64,000 nt of DNA, from assembly GCA_003023695.1 (NCBI GenBank), contig PXYW01000008.1, forward strand, positions 55,372 to 119,371. The letters are read 5' to 3'. The stretch comes from Sulfobacillus benefaciens (GTDB taxonomy: Bacteria > Bacillota > Sulfobacillia > Sulfobacillales > Sulfobacillaceae). Numbering within the stretch: position 1 is the first letter of the stretch; each line of letters starts with the position of its first letter. The translations under genes were made by a program, and so were the position numbers. The notes beneath the pieces are model-generated. The model worked only from the letters and a program-made list of their open reading frames with translations, was not told the origin of the DNA and did no database searches. Positions 53,575 through 62,074 of this stretch are shown in pieces.

Positions 53575-54756
53575 GTGAATTCACGTACACCAATTTGGCG
53601 CCAACTGGATTATGTGACCCTGGCACTCGTATATTTGATTGCGTTTTCCAGTCTTGTTATCATTGCCAGTGCGACCACATCAGACGGCTTATACTATTTT
53701 AAGCGACAACTGATTTGGATCGTGATGGGGACCCTTGTGATGATTGTGGTGACCTGGGTTCCCTATGAGCGTTTCCAAAAGTTCAGCCCCTACTTATATT
53801 GGCTTTCGATTTTGCTGCTGGCCGTGGTTATTGTTCATGGACAAACTCGACTGGGGGCACAACGTTGGATTCAAGTGGGGCCGTTTCAACTACAACCCTC
53901 GGAATTTGCTAAGATTGCGGTGGTGGTTACACTAGCTACCCACTTGGCAAAGAAGAAGACTCTTTCGCGATGGCGCGATCTTATCTCGCCGCTTCTTCAT
54001 GTGGCGTTGCCGATGCTTCTGATTCTTAAACAGCCAGATCTTGGCACGGCATTGGTGTTTGTCGCTATCGTTGCGGGCATGCTGTTTATGGCAGGCGTTC
54101 CTATTTGGAAACTCATTGTGATTTTCCCCGGGGGCTTGGCCTTAGTAGTCCTATGGATATATTTGCATCTAACGGTTCATAGTATCCATATTCCTCTTCC
54201 CATGCATCAGTATCAGCTAAATCGGTTGCTGATCTTTCTGGATCCCAACAAGGACCCTTTAGGTGCCGGATTTAATGTGATTCAATCTCGGATTGCAGTG
54301 GGCGTGGGAGGAACTTGGGGATTGGGATTGTTTGGGGCCCATGCTAACCAGTTAAGCTTTTTGCCGGAAGCGTCCACGGACTTCATTTTTGCCGTCATTG
54401 CAGAGGAATTGGGATTTGTCGGGTCGATGGCGTTGTTGTTTGTGTATCTGTTGTTATTGGCGCGGGGTACGTACATTGCTGCGCAAGCCAGGGATAGATA
54501 TGGAATGCTGCTGGCATCCGGGGTGGTTGCGATGTTTGCTTTTCATGTGGTGGAAAGTGCCGGGATGGTTTCCGGGGTTATGCCGGTGGCAGGGGTGCCA
54601 CTGCCCTTCATGAGTTACGGAGGATCGGCATTTCTAGCGGATTCTGCTGGAATCGGAATCCTGTTGAATGTATATATGCGTCGCAAGCTGGCCTCGTCTG
54701 TTTCAGTGCCGGTGGCTTCTCCGGTGGTTTATAGCAAGAAAGTTACCCAACAATAA
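53575..54756 (+). CDS. rodA: SEDS peptidoglycan glycosyltransferase RodA
   Basis: About 393 residues, ten helices. The SEDS signature is FLPEASTDFIFAVIAEELGF, followed by GVPLPFMSYGGSA. It polymerises lipid II during elongation. GTG 53575 is chosen over 53536, since GGAAAGGG precedes it. The adjacency to mre and min genes supports RodA rather than FtsW, which usually lies in the mur cluster. Confidence 0.9.
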   Translation: MNSRTPIWRQLDYVTLALVYLIAFSSLVIIASATTSDGLYYFKRQLIWIVMGTLVMIVVTWVPYERFQKFSPYLYWLSILLLAVVIVHGQTRLGAQRWIQVGPFQLQPSEFAKIAVVVTLATHLAKKKTLSRWRDLISPLLHVALPMLLILKQPDLGTALVFVAIVAGMLFMAGVPIWKLIVIFPGGLALVVLWIYLHLTVHSIHIPLPMHQYQLNRLLIFLDPNKDPLGAGFNVIQSRIAVGVGGTWGLGLFGAHANQLSFLPEASTDFIFAVIAEELGFVGSMALLFVYLLLLARGTYIAAQARDRYGMLLASGVVAMFAFHVVESAGMVSGVMPVAGVPLPFMSYGGSAFLADSAGIGILLNVYMRRKLASSVSVPVASPVVYSKKVTQQ

Positions 54757-54775
54757 AGCGAGGAGGGCTAAACGC

Positions 54776-55387
54776 TTGCGCACGTTTCCCATCACGAGCT
54801 TTGATCATCACTGGTTTTTGATTGTCAACGGGTGGACTACCATTAGTCCGGTGCTTAACGATTTGGCGATTGTTTTGGCAAAATATGCCCCAGAACTATG
54901 GGCGGTAATTTTTCTATTGCTTTGGTTTTGGCCGCCGTTGAAACAAAATAACAGTCGCCGAGCGGTAGTCTACGCTACCGTAGCCGGAATATTGGCGTTG
55001 GCCATCAATGTGGTGCTATCCCACCTGCTTCCCTATCGGCCGCGACCTTTTGTAGTGGAACCGCATTTGGTTCATCAACTGATTAGCCACAAAGCGGACA
55101 CCTCGTTTCCCAGCGACCATGCGGCCGGGAGCTTTGCGTTTGCTGTGGGGTTGTTTTATGCTCGGCGGCGTGACGGGTGGTGGGGCCTGTTGTTTGCTGC
55201 AGCCATCAGTGTGGCTCGGGTATTTGTCGGAGTGCATTGGCCAACCGATGTCATTGCCGGCGCTGTGATTGGAGTCATTGCGGGTTTAGTCGTGCTAGGA
55301 TTTAAAGATGGGTTGGAGTGGCTGGTGCGCTGGTTGTTTGCGCTCTTTCGATTTCAGCCAGAGCGACGGTATTGGGCGCGACGATGA
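54776..55387 (+). CDS. PAP2 phosphatase, probable undecaprenyl-diphosphatase
   Basis: About 203 residues, five to six helices. PAP2 motifs are seen as LLPYRPRPFV, PSDHAAGSFA and RVFVGVHWPTDV. BcrC-type members regenerate undecaprenyl phosphate and confer bacitracin tolerance, which suits a neighbour of rodA. The TTG at 54776 follows GAGGAGG by about nine bases. The stop overlaps the next start (ATGATG). Confidence 0.85.
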   Translation: MRTFPITSFDHHWFLIVNGWTTISPVLNDLAIVLAKYAPELWAVIFLLLWFWPPLKQNNSRRAVVYATVAGILALAINVVLSHLLPYRPRPFVVEPHLVHQLISHKADTSFPSDHAAGSFAFAVGLFYARRRDGWWGLLFAAAISVARVFVGVHWPTDVIAGAVIGVIAGLVVLGFKDGLEWLVRWLFALFRFQPERRYWARR

Positions 55388-56037
55388 TGCCTTGGTGGAT
55401 TCCTCATCTGGCAAGCCTGGTGGCGGTGGCAATCTTTGGTTGGCGCGGATCTCGCATTACGACTGAGCGCCGCGCGGCCATTTTGTTGATCGGGCTCACC
55501 ATTTTGCTGTGGGGATCAGTGATTGCCCTGCCGGTCCTAAAGCCGGTGGCGGTGGGGATGGACCTGGGCTTTGTGGTCTCGTATGTCTGGGGGTGGTCAG
55601 ACAAGGTTCAGACCCTGGTAGTGCTGTTGGGCGGAATCATTTTAGGGGGAGTTCTGTACGCCGGATATTTTGATGTCTTAGTGTTTAGTGGGGTCGGAGC
55701 GGTCACTCAGTTAGTCATAAGAAATTTTTTGGTGCGTCCACCAGAATTTGAACCCAGGGCTCAAGGGGGCCGGGTCCGCCCCTATCGTTATCATGCTATC
55801 CTCTGTTACGGGGATGCATGCCAGCTGCGTGGGGCCGAGGTATTGCGCGAGACAGCATTGGCTTTGCCGCAGTGGAAACCAGATCGCGGGGTGCGTCTGA
55901 CCACTAGCGAATGCTTAGGCTATTGTCGTTCGGGACCAGTGATGTGGGTAGAACCTCAAGGTCAGTTGTTTTCTCTCTTGCGCCCCAAGGATTTACCCGC
56001 ATTATGGCAACAAATGGAGAGCAATCGCAATGGCTAA
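55384..56037 (+). CDS. Membrane protein fused to thioredoxin-like [2Fe-2S] ferredoxin domain
   Basis: About 217 residues. Four hydrophobic helices (about 3-115) are followed by a soluble domain with CYGDACQLRG (CX4C) and SECLGYCRSGP (CX3C). This cysteine pattern is that of the thioredoxin-fold [2Fe-2S] ferredoxins related to NuoE and Shethna-type proteins. The start ATG overlaps the PAP2 stop. It may pass electrons at the membrane; partners are unknown. The fusion is unusual, as the ferredoxin is normally a separate small protein. Confidence 0.75.
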   Translation: MMPWWIPHLASLVAVAIFGWRGSRITTERRAAILLIGLTILLWGSVIALPVLKPVAVGMDLGFVVSYVWGWSDKVQTLVVLLGGIILGGVLYAGYFDVLVFSGVGAVTQLVIRNFLVRPPEFEPRAQGGRVRPYRYHAILCYGDACQLRGAEVLRETALALPQWKPDRGVRLTTSECLGYCRSGPVMWVEPQGQLFSLLRPKDLPALWQQMESNRNG

Positions 56038-56070
56038 ATTTTCGGGTCAATGGCACTGGGGGATGACAGT

Positions 56071-56238
56071 TTGAGCGCAGTGCTAATCTTATTATCGGTG
56101 GATGCCGCCATATTCTTGGGCATATTCCTTATGCTGGCGCGCATTGAGCATCGCCTGCAGATGCTGGAAAAAAAGCGTTACCCAGCATCTCGCGGTACCC
56201 AACGGGCACGAGAAAAGGCAGGAAGACGGCATGACTAG
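56071..56238 (+). CDS. Small single-helix membrane protein
   Basis: About 55 residues: one helix (LILLSVDAAIFLGIFLMLA) followed by a basic tail rich in Arg/Lys. TTG 56071 has GGGGGA upstream; ATG 56050 is possible. The last bases overlap the next gene (ATGACTAG). No family recognised. Confidence 0.5.
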   Translation: MSAVLILLSVDAAIFLGIFLMLARIEHRLQMLEKKRYPASRGTQRAREKAGRRHD

Positions 56239-57046
56239 CGGAAAATATCTCGATCTGCCCTCGGTGCTGATAACGGGTGCGACAGGATTTTTAGGCCGTG
56301 AGGTGGTCTGGCGCTTGTGGCAGTCCGGTATTCGCGTTTTGGCTATTACCCGCACTCCTCCCAAGAGCTCTCCCTTTATTCCGGTACCTTGCGATTTAAC
56401 CGATGATTCGACGGATGTGCCAGAGATGCCAGGTACGAATTGTACGGCGTTGATTCATCTCGCGGGTCATTACCCGGGCGGAAGCGCGAAGCCGCAAACT
56501 TTGCATGAGCGCGGAACGGCTCGGGTGATAGCCATTGCGCGACGATGGAATATTGATAAGATCATTTATGTCAGTGCTTATGGAGCGGGACTGACGACCC
56601 CGTCGGATTTTCAGCAGACCAAATGGACAGCTGAAGAAATGGTGAGTCATTCTGGACTTAAATACACGATTGTACGGCCGCATTTGATGGTAGGTGCCGG
56701 TTCTCCGAGCATAAATTGGTTGATGCATCAGGGAAGATTGCCTATGGTGGCATTACGTCCGGTTCACGTGGCGGATGTAGCAGAAACGGTCGTTCGCGCT
56801 TTATGGTTGACGCGAACCGAAGGTAAACGGTATGAATTGGCAGGTCCTCAGCTAATTCCATTGCCCGTGGTTGTGGGTCAGCATTCTGCCCTTGGGCGTT
56901 TCAAGCGACGCCTTTCGGAACAGCAGTTGGAACGGGTAGGTATTAGTGGCCTTCGTGGGGGATTTGTGGATGGTTCGTGGATTTCGGATTTTGGCCTGTT
57001 GCCCCGGTCCCCTATCACGGCCTTGGGAACGCCAATGCAGTACTAG
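56231..57046 (+). CDS. NAD(P)-binding SDR/NmrA-like protein
   Basis: About 271 residues of the extended/atypical short-chain dehydrogenase class. The Rossmann motif is VLITGATGFLGREVV, followed by LIHLAGH, VSAYGAG and the substrate-region RPHLMVGAG. The usual YxxxK catalytic pair is not obvious (QTKWTAEEM), so it may be a binding or regulatory protein like the complex I subunit NDUFA9 relatives. It overlaps the preceding small gene and, by four bases, a convergent gene. Confidence 0.82.
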   Translation: MTSGKYLDLPSVLITGATGFLGREVVWRLWQSGIRVLAITRTPPKSSPFIPVPCDLTDDSTDVPEMPGTNCTALIHLAGHYPGGSAKPQTLHERGTARVIAIARRWNIDKIIYVSAYGAGLTTPSDFQQTKWTAEEMVSHSGLKYTIVRPHLMVGAGSPSINWLMHQGRLPMVALRPVHVADVAETVVRALWLTRTEGKRYELAGPQLIPLPVVVGQHSALGRFKRRLSEQQLERVGISGLRGGFVDGSWISDFGLLPRSPITALGTPMQY

Positions 57047-57306
57047 CGATCCCGAGTGGCTTCAACCCATGCTTGCTGCTTGCCGCCTAAAATGCCCAGA
57101 ACAAAGCCGTAGATGGGGGCCAGCCAAAGATACCCATCCATCGAGGGCACGCCAAATGCAATAACCACGAAGGCCATGATAAGGTAGCGAATCCAACGAT
57201 TTTGCAAGTAGGATGGCAACTGCCATGTTTCAAATAGACGTTTTTGGACTAAGGCGCCCAAAAAGACAAACACAATCGCAAGGCCAAGAGCAATCCATGA
57301 CACCAC
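57043..57306 (-). CDS. Small membrane protein of unknown function
   Basis: 87 residues with three hydrophobic segments. The GTG start at 57306 follows AAAGGAGGGG. It overlaps the SDR gene by four bases convergently. Family not recognised. Confidence 0.6.
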   Translation of the reverse strand: MVSWIALGLAIVFVFLGALVQKRLFETWQLPSYLQNRWIRYLIMAFVVIAFGVPSMDGYLWLAPIYGFVLGILGGKQQAWVEATRDR

Positions 57307-57432
57307 TAAGCCCCTCCTTTATTTCATAATACCCCATATTTCTTTTCTTGAGACGCTTGATGGAACGTTATCGAACGGTAAATCTCTGCATATAGTAATT
57401 CCGGGACAAGTCGTTGTGAGGAGGGATGTTTT

Positions 57433-58044
57433 GTGGAGTCAATGTTCCCTCCGCCAAACTATTCGGGTAAAAGCAGGATGCCTGCAAAAATGAGCGGCCG
57501 TTGGGTGATCGCGTTAGCTTTATTGTTCCTGGTCATGGTGGTTCGGCACCACGGGGGACAATGGGCAAAAATTGCCCGGCACCAGATAGAAAGGTGGCTG
57601 ATAAAGACCACTCAGGTTGCAACCGTAACCCAGATATTCACAACCCAGCAGCCAGTGCAAAAGTCCGGTAATTTCGTTATGCCGATTGCAAACCCGCAAA
57701 TTTATCAAGCATTTGGATGGGATGTTCAACATCATCCGGTACAATTTCACAACGACCTTATTATAGGCAACCCGCATGATGTGACGGTGATCTCTGGGAT
57801 GGCAGGACAGGTAACCCAGGTCACTTCACATAGTCTAACCATCCGATCCAACCATATGCTGATAACCTATGGCGACTTGCAAGAGGTCGCGGTCACGCGG
57901 GGCCAAAAGATCTCACCGAACACTGTGGTGGCGCAACTGGGATCTACGCACCGTATGACCATAGCGGTGACGGATCAGGGATTGCCTGTCGATCCTCTGG
58001 TTACATCGTTTTTTGGACCTAGGGCTTCTCTTAAGGGGCACTAA
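57433..58044 (+). CDS. spoIVFA: SpoIVFA-like protein (M23-fold regulator)
   Basis: 203 residues: one N-terminal helix (about 24-40) then a lysostaphin-like beta domain (FVMPIANPQIYQAFGWD, HNDLIIG and AVTRGQKISPNTVVAQLG). Its position before the M50 protease and the domain layout match Bacillus SpoIVFA, which holds SpoIVFB inactive in the outer forespore membrane. The peptidase zinc ligands look incomplete, as expected for the regulator. The GTG follows GAGGAGGG. Confidence 0.78.
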   Translation: MESMFPPPNYSGKSRMPAKMSGRWVIALALLFLVMVVRHHGGQWAKIARHQIERWLIKTTQVATVTQIFTTQQPVQKSGNFVMPIANPQIYQAFGWDVQHHPVQFHNDLIIGNPHDVTVISGMAGQVTQVTSHSLTIRSNHMLITYGDLQEVAVTRGQKISPNTVVAQLGSTHRMTIAVTDQGLPVDPLVTSFFGPRASLKGH

Positions 58045-58049
58045 AGGGG

Positions 58050-58931
58050 ATGGGTCCGGGGTCTAGTCTTTGGTGGCGCCGGATCACGATTAATCCGGGC
58101 TTTTTGGTTCTGGTGCTGGTGTATATAGCGACTGGCCACGGGATGACCATGGCGATTGCGTTTATTGTGGTGACCTGTCATGAATTGGCCCACGTAATCG
58201 TCGCGGAAGCGTATGGCCTCACCGTCAGTCGGATGGAGATTTGGCCATTTGGCGGGATGGCGGAAATTCCAGGACTGAATAGCCAAGAACCTTCCGTGGA
58301 AACTATGGTGTCGGTAGCGGGGCCGCTGCAAAATTTATTGTTGGCAGTGATAGCTTGGTGGGCCGCTAGATGGATTCCCCTGGATCCCAAGTGGGTCCAT
58401 GAGTTTATCGAAGCTAACCTGTTCATTGGAGGACTAAATCTTCTACCAGTGTCGCCTCTGGATGGCGGGCACTTGGTGAAAGCATATTGGGCACAAAAGT
58501 TAGGCTATAGCCTGGCCGAGGAGCGCATCGTATCGTGGGGTATGTGGTTGGCTTTGGGTCTATTGGCCTTAACTGTCGGTTCGTTTCTTGTCGGCCACCC
58601 TGCCGTCAATATGGGGCTATTTGCCGGTTTTCTCTATTGGGGGGCATGGAAGTCAAGTCACCAGTCTCCTTACTTAATAATCCGCGATTTGAGCTTGCGT
58701 CCCCAATATTTTGCCAAACGCCCAGTTTGGCTGATTGAGGACTTCGCCGTCCGGTTTGACGCTCCCATAGCTGATGTGCTGAAAATCATGAGACCTCTGA
58801 AGTATCATCGTTTGTTGGTCCTTGACGCCGATCTCAAACGGATGGGCACCCTATATGAAGAGCAGTTGTTGCAGGCCGTCAAGACTCTAGGCCCAAAGAC
58901 CCCGGTCGGGGATCTCTTGCTTACGCGTTGA
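58050..58931 (+). CDS. spoIVFB: SpoIVFB-like M50 site-2 protease
   Basis: 293 residues with multiple helices. The zinc motif HELAH is at about 44-48 (VTCHELAHVIVAE) and the second ligand region is LLPVSPLDGGHLV (near 135). A C-terminal soluble part resembles a CBS domain. In sporulating cells this intramembrane protease cleaves pro-sigma-K. The start is five bases after the SpoIVFA stop. Confidence 0.9.
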   Translation: MGPGSSLWWRRITINPGFLVLVLVYIATGHGMTMAIAFIVVTCHELAHVIVAEAYGLTVSRMEIWPFGGMAEIPGLNSQEPSVETMVSVAGPLQNLLLAVIAWWAARWIPLDPKWVHEFIEANLFIGGLNLLPVSPLDGGHLVKAYWAQKLGYSLAEERIVSWGMWLALGLLALTVGSFLVGHPAVNMGLFAGFLYWGAWKSSHQSPYLIIRDLSLRPQYFAKRPVWLIEDFAVRFDAPIADVLKIMRPLKYHRLLVLDADLKRMGTLYEEQLLQAVKTLGPKTPVGDLLLTR

Positions 58932-59049
58932 CGTCAATAGGGTGAGTGGTATCATGGAGAGAAGAGGCATTTGATGGAAATTGCCTGGGACGCCTCCCCA
59001 AAAGTTTAGACTTCGTTTTTCGAAATTTCTTAAGGAAAGGGGTTTCTTC

Positions 59050-60915
59050 ATGTCACGGCGCAAGCGTCGCCGTTGGGGGATTCTCCCGGCCTTGGAGGTC
59101 GGGACGGCAGAGACAGAGTCCGGTGCCGGATCCCTGGGGGACGCGACCGAAGAAGGCGCGCCCATTGTACCGGAACCAAAAGTTTTCAAGGAATTACTTG
59201 TTAATTACGGACATCACGAAAGTCGGCTGGCAATTCTCGAAGATGGACAATTGGTTGAGTTTTACATTGATCGGGAAGATGAAGAGCAGGCGGCAGGAAA
59301 TATTTATAAGGGACGAGTGGAAAACGTCCTGCCAGGGATGCGGGCCGCGTTCGTCAATCTCGGGATGGAAAAGAACGCGTTTTTATATGTAGATGATGCT
59401 CTGGCAGAAGAAAAGGACAAAAAGAAATCACGTGCCATCCAAGAAGTGGTACGGGTAGGCCAAGAAATTGTGGTGCAAGTGGCGAAGGAACCGATTGGCA
59501 ACAAAGGTGCACGGGTGACCACCAACGTGAGCCTTCCAGGGCGTTATTTGGTATTGACACCCTATTCGGACACGATCGGGGTGTCGCGGCGAATTGACAC
59601 TGAACGTGAGCGGGAACGGTTGCGCGCGGTAGCCGAAAAAATGAGGCCCAAAGGCATGGGGCTCATTGTGCGGACGGTTGCGGAAGGAGCATCCCAACGT
59701 GCTTTGTCTCGGGACCTAGCCTATCTGCGCCGGCTATGGGCTCGCGTACGCCGAAAGGCGCGTACGATGAAGGCGCCTTCCGTATTGCACCGCGAGGCTA
59801 GCCTGATTGCCCGCACCATTCGCGACCACATGGACGAATCGGTGGATCGGTTCATCATTGATGATGCGCATGCATTCGAACGGGCTAAGGAAATTGCCGC
59901 ATCGCTATCTCCGGAGTTGCGCAACCGGATCGAACTATATCAAGGAGAAATCCCGCTCTTTGAAGTGCGTGGAATTGAAGCCGAGTTGGATCGTGCCGTA
60001 AAACGGCGGGTGTGGCTTAAGTGCGGCGGTTACCTTGTGATTGACGAGACAGAAGCGTTGACAGTCATTGATGTTAACACAGGTAAAAATGTCGGTACTA
60101 CGGATTTGTCGGATACGGTGTTGGCGACCAATAAGGAAGCCGCCACCGAAATAGCACGGCAACTTCGGCTAAGAGATATTAGCGGCATCATCGTGGTCGA
60201 CTTTATTGATATGGAAAACGAAGCTGATCAAGAAGAGATGCTAAAAACCTTCCAGCGCGCTTTACGCGGCGATCGCACCCGAGTCACCGTCTTAGGGCTG
60301 ACCCGGTTGGGATTGTTAGAGATGACGCGCAAAAAAGTCCGGGAGTCGCTGTTGAACCAGTTGACACGAGTCTGTCCCGAGTGTGACGGACGCGGTCATG
60401 TGCTTTCTGAAGATGTGGTGGTGCGAAGGTTCCGGCAACGCATTGTGGACAAGCTGAGAGAAACGGGTGCCGAATCCATCTTAGTGGAGGCGCATCCGAC
60501 CGTGGCCAGCCACTTGATCGGACCAGGTGGTATTAATTTGAAAGAGTTGGAACGTGAGACCAATCGTTCGGTGTTTGTTCGCGGGTCCAACGATTGCGAC
60601 ATCCAGGACTTAAAAATTATTCGTATCGGGACGCGTGCCGAGGTGGAGGCATTAGCGCTCCCGGTACACGAAGGCGAACACATTGAAGTGGTGATTGAAG
60701 AACGGCATGCCAGTAATCCAAGAAACGGCATTGCCCGCGTGGCCGGCTATGTGATTGATATTGAATCCGGAGGACATCGGGTAGGCGACAAGGTGATGGT
60801 GGAGATTGTTCGGGTCTTACGAACGTTTGCTACGGGGCGCTTGGTGATGGAGGAATTGGATCTGCCAGACCAACGGGAACCCATCTTAGACACCAGTCTT
60901 GGGGCAGAGGGATAA
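59050..60915 (+). CDS. rng: Ribonuclease G/E family protein
   Basis: About 621 residues. The S1 domain is near 84 (NIYKGRVENVLPGMRAAFV). The DNase I-like catalytic part contains DVNTGKNVG (near 340) and VDFIDMENEADQEEM (near 383). The zinc-link CPECDGRG is near 442, and a KH-like tail follows. It processes rRNA and decays mRNA. A basic leader (SRRKRRRWG) precedes the domain. AAGGAAAGGGG sits ahead of the ATG at 59050. Confidence 0.93.
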   Translation: MSRRKRRRWGILPALEVGTAETESGAGSLGDATEEGAPIVPEPKVFKELLVNYGHHESRLAILEDGQLVEFYIDREDEEQAAGNIYKGRVENVLPGMRAAFVNLGMEKNAFLYVDDALAEEKDKKKSRAIQEVVRVGQEIVVQVAKEPIGNKGARVTTNVSLPGRYLVLTPYSDTIGVSRRIDTERERERLRAVAEKMRPKGMGLIVRTVAEGASQRALSRDLAYLRRLWARVRRKARTMKAPSVLHREASLIARTIRDHMDESVDRFIIDDAHAFERAKEIAASLSPELRNRIELYQGEIPLFEVRGIEAELDRAVKRRVWLKCGGYLVIDETEALTVIDVNTGKNVGTTDLSDTVLATNKEAATEIARQLRLRDISGIIVVDFIDMENEADQEEMLKTFQRALRGDRTRVTVLGLTRLGLLEMTRKKVRESLLNQLTRVCPECDGRGHVLSEDVVVRRFRQRIVDKLRETGAESILVEAHPTVASHLIGPGGINLKELERETNRSVFVRGSNDCDIQDLKIIRIGTRAEVEALALPVHEGEHIEVVIEERHASNPRNGIARVAGYVIDIESGGHRVGDKVMVEIVRVLRTFATGRLVMEELDLPDQREPILDTSLGAEG

Positions 60916-60921
60916 AACGCG

Positions 60922-60954
60922 AACCCAGTGGGGATCGATCGCCTACTGGGTTTT
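60922..60954 (+). terminator. Terminator after rng
   Basis: AACCCAGT pairs with ACTGGGTT, with inner GG/CC and a TTCC tail. Confidence 0.65.
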
Positions 60955-61020
60955 CCTCTGGCTGTGTTTGTCAGACGACAATCGGCTGGCATCTCACCAG
61001 ATTATATGTGCTCCGTTAAT

Positions 61021-61049
61021 TTGACACTAGGTCTTAATTATGGTAGCAT
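61021..61049 (+). promoter_or_regulatory. Promoter of rplU
   Basis: Consensus TTGACA (61021-61026), 17 bases, TAGCAT (61044-61049). A small hairpin CTCCA-GTG-TGGAG (61063-61075) follows in the leader, a possible autoregulatory site. Confidence 0.65.
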
Positions 61050-61095
61050 TCCTTGGACTGATCTCCAGTGTGGAGCGCATGATAGGGGGATATTT

Positions 61096-61416
61096 GTGTA
61101 CGCTGTTATTGAGACCGGGGGAAAGCAATACCGGGTTGCTCCCGGGGACGTGTTATTAATTGAAAAACTTCCCGTCGAGCCAGGTGTGGAATACGACTTC
61201 GACCATTTGCTGATGGTGGTGGGCGACGAGGGATCTCCTGTCGTGGGAACCCCATACGTTGAAGGAGCACGGGCTGTTGCGACAGTTGTGAACCAAGAGC
61301 GGGGAGAAAAAATTTTAGTATTTAAATATAAGCCTAAGAGCAACTATCGACGGCGGCAAGGCCATCGGCAATATTTGACACGTGTGCGCATTGACCGTAT
61401 CGAGTTGCCATCATAG
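61096..61416 (+). CDS. rplU: 50S ribosomal protein L21
   Basis: 106 residues. N-terminal YAVIETGGKQYRV and C-terminal KPKSNYRRRQGHRQYLTRVRI are the conserved L21 features. The start is GTG at 61096, set by AGGGGGA; the longer frame runs through the promoter and cannot be real. It opens the L21-Prp-L27 operon. Confidence 0.96.
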   Translation: MYAVIETGGKQYRVAPGDVLLIEKLPVEPGVEYDFDHLLMVVGDEGSPVVGTPYVEGARAVATVVNQERGEKILVFKYKPKSNYRRRQGHRQYLTRVRIDRIELPS

Positions 61417-61422
61417 TATAAC

Positions 61423-61764
61423 GTGATACAAATTCGGGTGTGGTACACCAAAGATGGTGCGCCAGAACGGCTTATGATGACTGGACATGCAGGGCGTGGC
61501 CCTTATGGGCAGGACGTGGTATGCGCTGCAGCCAGCGCGTTGGTGGAAACACTAATGCTGGGAATGGCCCATGTGATACCGACCGAAGTAAAAACGTTAG
61601 CTAATCAAGAGGGTAACGTGGATTTGGTGTTTCCCAAGGACTTGGCCCCGTCTGCACGTGCCGTCGTTGAGACTATTCTCTACGGACTTAAAGATCTTTC
61701 TGATACGGAACCGCGATTTGTTCGATGGACTCAAAAATTCGACACCAACGACGAGGAGGGGTAG
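61423..61764 (+). CDS. prp: Ribosomal-processing cysteine protease Prp
   Basis: 113 residues. The catalytic dyad is H22 in TGHAGRG and C34 in DVVCAAAS, in the positions known for staphylococcal Prp. It removes the N-terminal extension of L27. It sits between rplU and rpmA as in Firmicutes generally. The GTG follows six bases after rplU, with a weak site. Confidence 0.93.
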   Translation: MIQIRVWYTKDGAPERLMMTGHAGRGPYGQDVVCAAASALVETLMLGMAHVIPTEVKTLANQEGNVDLVFPKDLAPSARAVVETILYGLKDLSDTEPRFVRWTQKFDTNDEEG

Positions 61765-61766
61765 CG

Positions 61767-62048
61767 ATGCGGTTACAGTTATTTGCTCATAAAAAAGGTG
61801 GCGGCAGTTCCCGAAACGGCCGGGACTCCAACCCTAAATACCTTGGTGTGAAACGGCATCAAGGACAGGTTGTGACAGCGGGAAGCATCATCGTGCGCCA
61901 ACGCGGTACTCGGTTTCATCCTGGAACCAATGTGGGAATGGGACGGGATCACACGTTGTATGCGAAAGTTGACGGCCAAGTGGCTTTTGTGCGACGCACC
62001 CACGATCGCCGTGAAATAACCATCATCCCTGTGCCCGAAGCTCAATAA
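61767..62048 (+). CDS. rpmA: 50S ribosomal protein L27
   Basis: 93 residues. The N-terminus [13 protein letters not shown] contains the Prp target pattern (after LQLFA), and the mature protein would start HKKGGG. The conserved stretch [14 protein letters not shown] and C-terminal RRTHDRREI support L27. ATG 61767 follows GAGGAGGGG. Confidence 0.96.
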   Translation: MRLQLFAHKKGGGSSRNGRDSNPKYLGVKRHQGQVVTAGSIIVRQRGTRFHPGTNVGMGRDHTLYAKVDGQVAFVRRTHDRREITIIPVPEAQ

Positions 62049-62074
62049 GCTTCGGTGTGGGGGAGGTCGTAAAA

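Noticed and set aside
57043..57306. Part of the SDR gene on the other strand
   Set aside because: It only overlaps by four bases, has its own AAAGGAGGGG site and coherent helices, so it is kept as a separate small gene.
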